NCBI GenBank assembly: GCA_031315915.1
Contig: JALDRK010000003.1
Span: 1-64,000, forward strand
Reading direction: 5' to 3'
Length of the DNA: 64,000 nucleotides
From: Nitrospirales bacterium
GTDB taxonomy: Bacteria; Nitrospirota; Nitrospiria; Nitrospirales; UBA8639
In this document: in pieces, positions 12,610 to 22,000 of the stretch
Position numbering within the stretch: the first letter of the stretch is position 1
Layout of the letters: each line of letters opens with the position of its first letter
Made by a program: the position numbers and the translations under genes
Notes under the pieces: model-generated
Told to the model about the DNA's origin: nothing
The model's input: the letters and a program-made list of their open reading frames with translations, nothing else
Database searches by the model: none

Positions 12610-13077
12610 TTAGGAGGGTCTTGCGGCAAGCCCTTTGGCTATGGTTTGACTGATGGCCTCACGTAACTCGGGATTGGACACGCGTTTGGCCAATTGATGG
12701 GCTAAGGCCAGATGTTCGGGGGAAGGGGTTTGATGAATCGGCGGAGAAACTTCCTCTGATTGTGCTCTTGGTGGAGACAATGTGCCCAGACGCAGCACAA
12801 TATCCACCAGGGACAGTTCGGGAACCCGAGTTTGCAGAGCCCGTAAGATGGTGGGTTTTAAGAACACCAATTGCTGAAGCCAAACGGAATTTTCCGCAAC
12901 CAGGTATAATTTGTGAAAACGAATGCAATCGGGAAAGGAATGTTTCGCAAGGGTGTGGCCCACGATTGAGGGCCACTCTTTCTGCAAGCGGATTTCCAGA
13001 AGTTTCTGCCCCAAGGCATGGTCTTTGGAAAAATCCCGGATGAGATTGTGGATCGACTCAAAACCTCCCATAGTCAA
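12610..13077 (-). CDS. dciA: DUF721 / DciA-like protein
   Basis: DciA is the replicative-helicase operator found in bacteria lacking DnaC/DnaI loaders. The 155-residue product has the DUF721 core: LLEIRLQKEWPSIVGHTLAKHSFP, then LYLVAENSVWLQQLVFLKPTILRAL. The W-x-x-IVG, H-S-x-P and S-x-W-x-x-x-L features are characteristic. A Ser/Pro/Glu linker and a short helical tail (ALAHQLAKRV) follow. Location near dnaA and gyrA fits a replication role, but function is inferred from the family. An alternative start is the ATG at 13071. Confidence 0.75.
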   Translation of the reverse strand: MTMGGFESIHNLIRDFSKDHALGQKLLEIRLQKEWPSIVGHTLAKHSFPDCIRFHKLYLVAENSVWLQQLVFLKPTILRALQTRVPELSLVDIVLRLGTLSPPRAQSEEVSPPIHQTPSPEHLALAHQLAKRVSNPELREAISQTIAKGLAARPS

Positions 13078-13206
13078 CAGATTGTAAAAGGCGGATCATA
13101 GCAGGGCAAGGCGCCAGGAGAATTGCCAGACTGGTTTCTTGGATGGGAAAGCAGAGAATCATTTTGGTCATTGAAGTTCAGATCGTAAATAATCTGGTTG
13201 TAACAC

Positions 13207-13692
13207 ATGTCAAAATCTAAAACCCAAGAGCCGGGTAAACTGCTGGCCAGTAATCGCAAGGCTTTCCATGATTACCATGTAGAGGACAAGATCGAGGCCG
13301 GAATGGCCTTACTCGGCACAGAGGTCAAAGCCCTGCGTGAGGGACATCTGAACCTGAGGGACAGCTATGCCGCCATCCATGAAGGCGAGGCGACCCTGCA
13401 TAATTGCCATATCGGCGGGTATAGCCACGGCAATCAAATGAATCATGAACCCCTGCGTCCCCGGAAACTGCTTCTCCATAAAAAAGAAATCGATCGGCTG
13501 CAAGCCAAAGTCCAACAAAAAGGGCTGACGCTGGTGCCGCTACGGATTTATTTCAATGCCCGCGGCCGGGTCAAGCTGGAACTGGCTCTGGCGCGTGGGA
13601 AGAAGTCGTACGATCGCCGGGAAACCATCAAAAAACGGGAAGCCAAGCGGGAAATCGACCGGGCGTTAAAAAGCGCCAATCGGGGTTCCTAA
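13207..13692 (+). CDS. smpB: SsrA (tmRNA)-binding protein SmpB
   Basis: SmpB binds tmRNA and brings it to stalled ribosomes for trans-translation. The 161-residue product has ASNRKAFHDYHVEDKIEAG, LLGTEVKALREGHLNLRDSY, and LLHKKEIDRL. The C-terminal tail is basic (SYDRRETIKKREAKREIDRAL) and folds on the ribosome. Length is normal. tmRNA itself was not found in the window. It is 37 bases upstream of engB in the same direction. Confidence 0.97.
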   Translation: MSKSKTQEPGKLLASNRKAFHDYHVEDKIEAGMALLGTEVKALREGHLNLRDSYAAIHEGEATLHNCHIGGYSHGNQMNHEPLRPRKLLLHKKEIDRLQAKVQQKGLTLVPLRIYFNARGRVKLELALARGKKSYDRRETIKKREAKREIDRALKSANRGS

Positions 13693-13728
13693 TCCTGAAT
13701 ATACGACAAGTGCGCCTCACATAACACC

Positions 13729-14340
13729 ATGTCAGCCTTTCGAATCCATTCGGCGGAATTTCTCAAATGTTGCGGGACGGTTGAGCAATTTCCCAAAAGT
13801 CGTCTGCCGGAAATCGCCATGGCCGGTCGATCCAACGTGGGGAAGTCTTCCGCCATTAACTGTTTGCTGAACCGGAAGGGGCTGGCCAAAGTCGGAAAAG
13901 TTCCCGGAAAAACCCAAACCATCAATTTTTACCGGGTGGAAACGAATCAGGGTCCGTTTGAACTCGTGGATCTTCCCGGCTATGGCTTTGCCAAAGTCCC
14001 TGAGCAGATCCAAAAACAGTGGATTCCGCTGATCGAACAATTTTTTGAAACCCGCACCATGTTGCAGGGCGTGATTCTCTTGGTGGATGCCAGAAGAGTT
14101 CAGGCACAGGACCGGAAGATGCTTCAATGGTTGGAACATCTCAACATTCCCTATCTCGTGGTGGCCACCAAAGCCGACAAGGTGACGAGAGGAAAACGAG
14201 CCGCTGCCATTCAGGAGCTGCGAAGAGATTTGGGAATTTCCATTGATCCGATTCCACTTTCTGCCCATTCGGGGGAAGGTAAAAATTTGATTTTAGACCA
14301 AATTCAGTCTCTTCTGAATGTTAAAACTTCATATCCCTAA
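13729..14340 (+). CDS. engB: Ribosome-biogenesis GTPase EngB (YihA/YsxC)
   Basis: EngB is a small GTPase needed for 50S subunit assembly. The 203-residue product shows G1 GRSNVGKSSAINCLL, G2 with the PGKTQTINFY switch, G3 DLPGYGFAKV, G4 ATKADKVTRGK, and G5 near PLSAHSGEGK. The last six residues (VKTSYP) are written across the antisense end of a decayed SurA-like gene, so the terminus may have been reshaped by that rearrangement. The domain itself is complete. Confidence 0.96.
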   Translation: MSAFRIHSAEFLKCCGTVEQFPKSRLPEIAMAGRSNVGKSSAINCLLNRKGLAKVGKVPGKTQTINFYRVETNQGPFELVDLPGYGFAKVPEQIQKQWIPLIEQFFETRTMLQGVILLVDARRVQAQDRKMLQWLEHLNIPYLVVATKADKVTRGKRAAAIQELRRDLGISIDPIPLSAHSGEGKNLILDQIQSLLNVKTSYP

Positions 14341-14447
14341 AAGCTTTCTTCTTGAGATCGTTCAGCCAATTTCGATAGGCTTCTTTTGTTTTTCGCCTTT
14401 GTGGCAGGCCTCGAATTTCCTGCGCAGTTGCTTAAAAATAGGTAAAT
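14321..14447 (-). pseudogene. Decayed 3' end of a SurA-like peptidyl-prolyl isomerase gene
   Basis: Reading the minus strand from about 14440 to the stop at 14323-14321 gives QEIRGLPQRRKTKEAYRNWL followed by NDLKKKAFRDMKF and a stop. The intact SurA-like gene at 18125-19036 ends QEIRDLLQRQKTEEAYRNWL, SDLKKKAFVDVKF. By eye roughly 100 of 120 bases match, in direct orientation, about 3.8 kb apart. An in-frame TAA interrupts the remnant a few codons further upstream, and similarity then fades. The remnant's stop codon lies inside the last codons of engB. It may be the left copy of a duplication or the last piece of a lost paralogue. Confidence 0.8.
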
Positions 14448-14631
14448 TAGTCATTTGGAGAGTTCCTATTCCTATCGATCGGTGGAATCCCCCGATTTCT
14501 ATTTTTTGAGAGTTTATATCTATTGGGAAAAATAATTCAGACTCTCAATTGTCGGATATATCTCCCAAGGTAGTTGGGAGCCGTCAACGGAGTGTCACAG
14601 TTAGATCGAGTACTTGAAGATTCTTGGTGAG

Positions 14632-15309
14632 ATGAAAATTCTGGTTATAGAAGACGATACCGAGACGGCTACCTATATTGCGAACGGCCTGACGGAAGAA
14701 GGGTATGTGGTAGACATCCAGGCTGATGGGAAGGTCGGATTTGTTCAGGCCATGGACGAGTCCTATGAGGTGTTGATCGTGGACCGGATGTTGCCCAACC
14801 TGGACGGGCTCAGCCTGGTAAAAGGACTCAGGACGGCGAATGTGCAGACGCCTGTCCTGTTTCTGAGTGCCCTTGGAGAAATCAACCACCGGGTTGAAGG
14901 CCTTCAGGGCGGTGGAGACGATTATCTGTCTAAACCGTTTGCCTTCTCCGAGCTAAAAGCGCGGATCGAGGTTCTCCGTCGCCGTCCGCCCATTCAACTT
15001 ATTGAATCTCGCCTACGGGTTGGTGATCTGGAACTGGATCTGATGACCCGGATCGTCAAACGGGGAGAGATCCTCATCGACCTTCAACCACGCGAGTTCC
15101 GCCTGCTTGAATATTTGATGCGTCATGCGGGCAGGGTGGTAACACGGACCATGTTGCTTGAACATGTGTGGGATTTTTATTTTGATCCCCGAACCAGTGT
15201 GGTGGAAACTCATATTAGTCGGCTACGAACGAAAATCAATAGAGGGTTCAATCAGCCGTTGATCCATACCGTGCGCGGCACGGGGTATCGGATAAGTGCA
15301 GATGCGTAA
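14632..15309 (+). CDS. OmpR-family response regulator
   Basis: A two-domain transcription regulator of 225 residues. The receiver domain has the acidic pair EDD near the N-terminus, the phosphoacceptor Asp in LIVDRMLP, a Ser in FLSALGE, and the conserved Lys in SKPFAFSEL. The C-terminal winged helix has LQPREFRLLEYLMRHAGRVV, RTMLLEHVWD and VVETHISRLRTKI, with the terminal GTGYRI hairpin. The ATG at 14632 is chosen because it gives MKILVIEDD; a TTG at 14614 is in frame. It overlaps the histidine kinase start by eight bases. Its targets are unknown; the downstream desaturase is a possible one. Confidence 0.93.
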   Translation: MKILVIEDDTETATYIANGLTEEGYVVDIQADGKVGFVQAMDESYEVLIVDRMLPNLDGLSLVKGLRTANVQTPVLFLSALGEINHRVEGLQGGGDDYLSKPFAFSELKARIEVLRRRPPIQLIESRLRVGDLELDLMTRIVKRGEILIDLQPREFRLLEYLMRHAGRVVTRTMLLEHVWDFYFDPRTSVVETHISRLRTKINRGFNQPLIHTVRGTGYRISADA

Positions 15310-16651
15310 ACTGTTGCACACGGCCAGTTTCCGATTTACGCTGTTCACGGTCGGCCTGTTTGCCATTTTCGTCGTCTTCACGTTTATAGTGTCCTACTGG
15401 ATTGCGGTCCGTTATTTGGTTAATCGCGTCGATGCGGAGATCTTCTGGCAAATCGAGATGCTGTCGGAAGAATACCAATCAGGATCGCTCAATTCGCAAA
15501 ACCCGGACTTGGTGGAGCCCGGCACTTATCTTTTTTTACAGGATGCGGGCGGACGGGTCATTGCCGATACTTTGCCGGAAGATCCGGGCGACCGACAATG
15601 GTTAACGAGACTCTTTCCAAAGTCAGCACCACAACACAATGACGCACAGACTCTACGTGCGCTGGCTGTGGCCTTGCCGGACAACTCCCGTTTGGTAGTC
15701 GCTCAGGATCTGCACGATCTGCATGAAGTGAAGGATTTTTTAGGGAAAGCTTTTGGCGGATTATTGATTGCCATATTGGTCGTCGGAGTGGTATGCGGCG
15801 TAATTGTGAGCACTCTGACTCTTCGTCGGGTGGAAAAAATCAATATGACTGCCGGAGATATCATCAAGGGTCGGTTGGATCGTCGCATGCCCCTGAAAGG
15901 CACCGACGATGAATTTGATCGGCTGAGCCACAATCTCAATCTGATGCTTGATCAGATTGAAAAATTGATGACCGGATTGCGGCAAGTCTCCACGGACATG
16001 GCTCATGATTTACGGACTCCGCTCTCCCGTATGCGCCAACGGTTGGAGGGAGCGCGAAGACGGGCTAAACGGATTGAGGATTATGAGCAAGCCGTCGACC
16101 AGGCCCTGGCGCAAAATGATGAAATATTGGAAACCTTCAGTGCGCTGTTAAGTATCGCGCAAGTCGGATCGGGGGTTTACCGACAGGGATTCGGAGCGAT
16201 CTTCCTCAGCGAACTCTTCGAAACGATCTCGGAAACGTATGGTCCGATCGCCGAGGAAAACAAGCAAGTCTTATGCAGTTCCATTGAGCCCGGGCTTTTG
16301 GCTCATGGCGATAATAAGCTCATGACTCAAATGGTCGTCAACCTCGTGGAAAATGCCATTCGCCATTCCCCACCCGAGACCAAAATTTTTCTCACCCTCT
16401 CCCGAACCGATAGTGAAGTGACCGCCATCGTGGCTGACACGGGGCCTGGAGTCCCCAAAACAGAGCATGAAAAAATCTTTCAGCGGTTTTATCGCCTGCA
16501 AACGAGTCGGACAACGGCTGGCAGTGGGTTGGGCTTGAGTTTGGTTTCCGCCATAGCCGATCTCCATGGAATCGCCATCAGGCTTACCGATAATGACCCC
16601 GGCTTGCGAGTGACCCTTCGTTTTCCCTCGATTGTCAGCACCTCTTTTTAA
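15302..16651 (+). CDS. Sensor histidine kinase (HAMP, HisKA, HATPase_c)
   Basis: The partner of the preceding regulator. The protein has an N-terminal transmembrane helix (about residues 10-35) and a periplasmic loop of about 110 residues. A second helix follows (GGLLIAILVVGVVCGVIVST), then a HAMP linker (RRVEKINMTAGDIIKGRLDR). The HisKA box is TDMAHDLRTPLSRMRQRL with the phospho-His near residue 235. The ATPase domain shows NLVENAIRHSP (N box), DTGPGVP (G1) and GSGLGLSLVSAI (G2). The small periplasmic domain resembles envelope or metal sensors of the CusS/QseC class; the ligand cannot be read from sequence. Translational coupling with the regulator is likely. Confidence 0.93.
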   Translation: MRKLLHTASFRFTLFTVGLFAIFVVFTFIVSYWIAVRYLVNRVDAEIFWQIEMLSEEYQSGSLNSQNPDLVEPGTYLFLQDAGGRVIADTLPEDPGDRQWLTRLFPKSAPQHNDAQTLRALAVALPDNSRLVVAQDLHDLHEVKDFLGKAFGGLLIAILVVGVVCGVIVSTLTLRRVEKINMTAGDIIKGRLDRRMPLKGTDDEFDRLSHNLNLMLDQIEKLMTGLRQVSTDMAHDLRTPLSRMRQRLEGARRRAKRIEDYEQAVDQALAQNDEILETFSALLSIAQVGSGVYRQGFGAIFLSELFETISETYGPIAEENKQVLCSSIEPGLLAHGDNKLMTQMVVNLVENAIRHSPPETKIFLTLSRTDSEVTAIVADTGPGVPKTEHEKIFQRFYRLQTSRTTAGSGLGLSLVSAIADLHGIAIRLTDNDPGLRVTLRFPSIVSTSF

Positions 16652-16673
16652 ACCTTACGAATCGGTAAGGTTT
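16650..16673 (+). terminator. Probable intrinsic terminator of the two-component operon
   Basis: AAACCTTAC (16650-16658) and GTAAGGTTT (16665-16673) form a perfect 9-bp stem with a GAATCG loop, overlapping the histidine kinase stop codon. It is followed by only a short T tract (TTTTG), so termination may be partial. Confidence 0.55.
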
Positions 16674-16851
16674 TGTCCCACTTCCCGTAATATTCATTGA
16701 TGTATCCTCCTAGCATCTGGAAGCCAGGACCTGCATGGCTCGTAGGTGTCGGTCCTGGGTTCACCCACCGTTTCTCAGAGATTCGCTGGTAGCCCTCGAT
16801 CAGGTTGTAGGACCCAGGATCTTCCAAAGACCCGGTTCGAGAGTCGCTCAA

Positions 16852-18057
16852 ATGGCAAATACCATGGACAAGGCAAAGCGGCTCTCCCCAAAAATTCTAT
16901 TCAAGGGGAAGAGCAACTTTTTTGGTGTCCTCCGGGCTCGGATTGATGCCCATTTCGCAGGGCGGAATCGCCGTGACGATCCCAGGCTGTACCTCAAGTC
17001 TGTCATCATCCTGACCTGGTTTTTCAGCTCTTTTGCCCTGCTCCTGTCCAGTTCCGATTGGGTTCCTCAACTACTTCTGTGCGTATCCACCGCTCTGGCC
17101 GCTTGTGCGATCGGATTTAACATCTTTCATGACTCCATCCATCAATCCTTTTCTGGGAACCCTACCATCAACCTACTTCTGGCGCGAGGTTCCTGTGCTT
17201 TGTTAGGGGTCAGTCGGTATTTTTGGCGGTATAAACATAATGTGTTGCACCACAGCTTTACAAATGTCTTTCAATGGGATGATGACCTGGAAACGCGAGG
17301 ATGCCTCCGAATGAGCCCCCGGCAGCCTTGGGAAAAGAAGTTTAAACATCAACACGTCTATTGCTGGTTTCTTTATTCTTTGGCGACGATAGAATGGATC
17401 TTCGTCAAGGATTTTATTCACTACTTTACGATGCGAATCAATCCCTTTCAGCCGTATCCACCAATGTCGAAACTGGATAAGATTGAATTTTGGACTTCCA
17501 AGATGGCTTATTTCACCGTATTTCTGGGGCTTCCTTTCCTTATGCAACCCGTATGGACCTGTGTTGCAGGACTGATGATTTTTCATCTGACGCTGGGGCT
17601 TAGCGTCACTTTGATCTTCAACCTGGCGCACGTGATGGAAAAACCCTCATTTCCCGTTCCGAAAGGGGTAACTCTTCCCACCTTCGAATCGGAATGGGCC
17701 ATTCATCAACTGGCCACTACGGTCAATTTTGGGAGAGACAATCGATTGTTGACGTGGTTTTCGGGATGCTTGAATTACCAGATCGAACATCATCTTTTTC
17801 CTAAGGTGAGCCATACTCATTATCCAGAGATGAGCCTCATTCTCAAGCGCACGGCACAAGAATTCGGGCTTCCCTATCATGACTACCCCACTTATCTTTC
17901 TGCTCTGAAAAGTCACTTTCGAACGTTAAAGTGGTTGAATGAATCACCTCGAGTGAGTTCTGTGTTTGTCGCGAAACCCGGTGATTCCTCCGGCATTACC
18001 TCGTTGGAGGAGACAGAACCTTCTCGATGGTTTGGGAGAACGACAATAGGCCCCTGA
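16852..18057 (+). CDS. Membrane fatty-acid desaturase
   Basis: Di-iron membrane desaturases introduce double bonds in acyl chains. Three histidine boxes are present: HDSIH, HNVLHH and QIEHHLFP. The last has Gln as first residue, as in front-end (delta-6-like) acyl-lipid desaturases. Several hydrophobic segments surround them (VIILTWFFSSFALLL, LLLCVSTALAACAIGF, CVAGLMIFHLTLGLSVTLIF). I chose the ATG at 16852 (MANTMDKAKR); an in-frame ATG at 16735 would add 39 residues without family character. The gene follows a two-component system that could control membrane fluidity, but this is inference. No ferredoxin or cytochrome b5 domain is fused. Confidence 0.85.
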   Translation: MANTMDKAKRLSPKILFKGKSNFFGVLRARIDAHFAGRNRRDDPRLYLKSVIILTWFFSSFALLLSSSDWVPQLLLCVSTALAACAIGFNIFHDSIHQSFSGNPTINLLLARGSCALLGVSRYFWRYKHNVLHHSFTNVFQWDDDLETRGCLRMSPRQPWEKKFKHQHVYCWFLYSLATIEWIFVKDFIHYFTMRINPFQPYPPMSKLDKIEFWTSKMAYFTVFLGLPFLMQPVWTCVAGLMIFHLTLGLSVTLIFNLAHVMEKPSFPVPKGVTLPTFESEWAIHQLATTVNFGRDNRLLTWFSGCLNYQIEHHLFPKVSHTHYPEMSLILKRTAQEFGLPYHDYPTYLSALKSHFRTLKWLNESPRVSSVFVAKPGDSSGITSLEETEPSRWFGRTTIGP

Positions 18058-18124
18058 GATGTCCTGAGGCCATGACTGCAGGAGTTGTGGTGAAAAAACA
18101 GAGCAAGAATGAGAAATTTGAATC

Positions 18125-19036
18125 TTAAAACTTCACGTCAACGAAGGCTTTCTTCTTGAGATCGCTCAGCCAATTTCGGTAGGCTTCTTCGGTTTTTTGC
18201 CTTTGTAGCAGGTCTCGAATTTCCTGCTCCACTGCCTCAAAAGGGTAAATTTGCGTGTCGGACTTTTCTTCCACCATGAGCAGATGAAGTCCTAAGGGTG
18301 TTTCGATCGGGGTAGACAAATCGCCGGGCTTGAGGTTTTGAATTTCAGGGGAGAGCGTGGAAAGCAATTCGTCCGCCTGAAGCCAACCCAATTGCTTCAC
18401 CGGTTCGGAAAATTGGGAGGCCAGTTCTTCCAATTCCATATTGGGTTTCCAGGTGGAGAAGATGGATTCGGCCTTTTTTCTGGCAAGTTCCCGTTGGTAC
18501 TCTTCGGTGGTGGTCAGCAGGATTTGTTTCAATCGAACCTGAGGAGGCTTGAGGAACAAAGACTGATTGGCATTGTAGAAACGACGCAGTTCTTCTTCCT
18601 CCACCACCACGGTGCGGCGAACTTCGAAATCAAACAATTTTTTCAACAACAGTTGGTCGCGATAGTCCTGTTCTGTCTGTGTCGGGAGCAAGGGTGTGCG
18701 TTGTAAGGCGGCGTTCATCTCCTCATCGGTCACGGTGAACCCTTTGGATCCGGCTTCCTGGAGTTGGAGGCGTTCGTCGATCAGGTTGTTCAGCACTTCC
18801 CGTTGTTTTTGCTCGTAGCGCCGGTTGAGGTCCTCTCCGGAATATTTGGCCTTCAGCCGTTTGTATTCGTCTTGTATTTTACTCTGGAGATCCGACCAGG
18901 TAATCACGTCTTTGTTGACCACAGCGATAATCCTGTCCTGGAAGGATGACGCCGTCGGTGGACAGAGAACGGTAATCCATAGCATGAGCCCGGCCGACCA
19001 TGGGACGAATCGCCTGAATAGAGGGAGCCGACTCAT
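18125..19036 (-). CDS. SurA/PpiC-type periplasmic peptidyl-prolyl isomerase
   Basis: A periplasmic chaperone/foldase of 303 residues. An N-terminal signal sequence (SAGLMLWITVLCPPTASS) is followed by the SurA N-domain opening DRIIAVVNKDVITWSDLQ. Next come a helical SurA_N region with NNLIDERLQLQEA, and one parvulin domain (VRLKQILLTT, ELASQFSEP, PGDLSTPIETPLGLHLLMV). A C-terminal helix (EAYRNWLSDLKKKAF) completes it. Its start overlaps the mfd stop by four bases, so rfaE2-mfd-surA form one operon. A decayed copy of its 3' end lies at 14321-14447. E. coli SurA has two parvulin domains; this one has a single copy. Confidence 0.88.
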   Translation of the reverse strand: MSRLPLFRRFVPWSAGLMLWITVLCPPTASSFQDRIIAVVNKDVITWSDLQSKIQDEYKRLKAKYSGEDLNRRYEQKQREVLNNLIDERLQLQEAGSKGFTVTDEEMNAALQRTPLLPTQTEQDYRDQLLLKKLFDFEVRRTVVVEEEELRRFYNANQSLFLKPPQVRLKQILLTTTEEYQRELARKKAESIFSTWKPNMELEELASQFSEPVKQLGWLQADELLSTLSPEIQNLKPGDLSTPIETPLGLHLLMVEEKSDTQIYPFEAVEQEIRDLLQRQKTEEAYRNWLSDLKKKAFVDVKF

Positions 19037-22000
19037 GAAGCCGTGCCTTCCGCTTTGGAGACTGATTGGAACAGGCTCTGAAGAATAGTATTTACCTGTG
19101 GATACATTGTTGCCCAGTCCGGATTGGGTAAGGTGACTCTAAAGGCTCGAGGAGAAAGAAACTGGATGCGGCCTTTCCATTGTTCCATCAAAGCCTGAAT
19201 GCCTTTTTCCGGAATTTTGGCCTGTTCATGAAAGCGGAAGTTGGCCAGGCTGTTTCGAACTTCCACATATTCCAGTTTTAATGCCTTGGCCAAGACTTTG
19301 ATTTGCATCACTTCAAACAACCGTTCCATGGGATCAGGGGGCGACCCAAAGCGGTCCAAGGTTTCCCCATACAGCAAGGCCAAATCTCCCAACCGGTCGC
19401 TGCCGGATAACCGTTTGTACAGTCCCAACCGTTGGGAAGTGTCCTCTACATAATTTTCGGGGATAAACGCCGAAACGTCCAGTTGGAGGGTGGGCTCCCA
19501 TTCTTCGGGAATTTCCTGCCCTTTGATTTGCTGCACCGCCTGCTCCACCAACTGGAGATATAAATCCAAACCGACTGCGGCGATACTGCCGGACTGTTGT
19601 TTTCCCAAGAGATTTCCGGCTCCACGGATTTCCAGGTCGGCAGCGGCGATGCGGAATCCAGATCCCAATTCCGCAAATTCCTGTATGGCGTTCAACCGTT
19701 TCTGGGCATCGGTGCTTAACGTTTCTTCATTCGGTATGAACAGGTAGGCATAAGCCTGTTGTCCGCCTCGTCCCACCCGCCCTCGCAATTGATAGAGTTG
19801 GGATAGCCCAAAGAGTTCGGCCCGGTCAACCAGGATGGTATTGGCATTCGGGATATCCAGGCCGGATTGGATAATGGCGGAGGCGAGCAGTACGTCCGCT
19901 TCATGATGGAAGAAGCGCAACATGACCCGTTCCAGCAGTTGTTCATCCATTTGTCCGTGGGCCATCAACACTCGCGCTTCCGGCACCAATTCCTGAAGCC
20001 AAGCTCCGGTTTGCTCCATGGTTTCCACGCGGTTGTGCACAAAATACGCTTGCCCCCCACGGTGAAGTTCACGCAGAATCGCCTCACGGATGACGGTGGC
20101 GTCAAATCGCAAGACCTGGGTTTCGACCGCCAATCGTCCTGTCGGGGCGGTTTCAATCACAGACAAGTCGCGTACGCCCGAAAAAGCCATTTGCAGCGTT
20201 CGAGGAATCGGAGTCGCTGAGAGGGTTAAGACATCCACCTGGGTACGCAGTTGTTTCAGACGTTCCTTGTGGCGGACACCGAACCATTGTTCTTCGTCGA
20301 TGATAACCAGGCCCAACTGTTTAAAGACAATATCTTTTTGCAGAAGACGGTGTGTCCCAATGACGATATCGACCACGCCCTGCCCGATTTCTTTGATGGT
20401 GGATTTCAATTCCTGGGCGTTTTGAAACCGGGAAAGCACGCCGATTTTCACGGGAAAGGGTGCGAACCGTTGTGTAAAGGTTTCAAAATGCTGCTGAGCC
20501 AACAGGGTGGTAGGCACCAGGACGGCTACCTGCCGATTGGCCTGAATGGCTTTGAAGGCGGCTCGCATGGCCACTTCCGTTTTGCCATACCCCACATCTC
20601 CGCAGACTAACCGGTCCATGGGTTTGGGAGATTCCAAGTCCCGGCAGATTTCTTCGATGGCCTTGATTTGGTCCGGCGTTTCCTCATATTCAAACCCCGC
20701 CTCGAATTCCTGAGCCGGGAGTGAGTCTTCCTGGTAAGCAGACCGACGGGCGACTTCACGGTTAGCATAGAGTTCGACTAATTCTTCGGTCATGTCCTCA
20801 ATGCCTTTTTTGACCTTGGCCTTCGTCTTCCCCCACGAAGCCCCACCCAGCCGATCCAGTCGGGGCGGCCGCTGGTCGGCACCGCGATAGCGATGGATGT
20901 GATTCAGCCGGTCCAGGGGTACATATAAGGTGTCGGTCCCGGCAAACTCCAGCAAGAGATAATCGCTGGTGCAATTTTGCACATCCAGCCGTTTCAATCC
21001 CAGATAACGGCCGATACCGTGTTGAAGGTGCACGACCAGATCCCCTTCCTTGAGATCATCCAGGGAGGAGAAAAACTTTGCGGTGGTCGATTTGGTATGC
21101 GGACGATGGCGGATGCCTTTCCCAAACAGCTCTTCTTCTGTGACAAAGGCGATGTGGGCATGTGGAGCAATAAATCCGGCGGAGAGGTCTCCCTCCAAGC
21201 AATAAAACGGTGACCGACCGTCAGAGGTTTCTGCGGGAAAGGGTTTTTGCCACCGGTTGGCGGGAAATCCATGGTCATGCAGGAGGGAGAGAAGGCGTTC
21301 GACCTGCCCTGGGCTGCGAGCGACCAGAAAAATCCCGGTGTCCGATCGAAGCTGATCCAGCTTGGCCAAGGTTTCCCGGAAGGGGATCCCGCGAACTCCC
21401 AATCCCACGCTGGCCGGCGATTGAGCCTCGACCGGAATAGGGAGATGAGGCGTGGTGGTGGAATCCGGCGCCACGCTGTCTAGAAGGATCGTGGGATGTC
21501 CGGAAAAATGCGACTTCACGGTATCCCAGACTTCGTACAGTTGATCGGGGTCGGAATGCGAGGAGATGTCTGTAAATTCGGCATCAAGGTGTTCCCATGT
21601 TTCCAGAAGATTGTTCCAAAATTGTGCCGCCGAAGTATCCAGATCCGTGGATCGGTAGAGAAATGTGGTGAACGCGGTAGTGATATATTCCGGCAACGTT
21701 ACCAGTTCAGGATAGTACCGTGGCAGATCCCATTCGATACTGGAGGGAATCGGATCCGTTGAGAGAGGTCCTGCTTCATCAAGCGGCGGGATAAATTCTC
21801 TGGTGGGAAGGACCCAGATTTCCTTGAGTTTCCGTAGCGATTCTTGTGTGGAGGGATCGAAGGTCCTGATGGATTCCACGGTGTCGCCCAGAAACTCGAT
21901 GCGAACGGGATCATCCTGAGCTGTGGAAAAGATATCCACGATGCCTCCCCGCACGCTGAATTCGCCGGGAATTTCTGCAAGGGAACCCCGTTGATACCCC

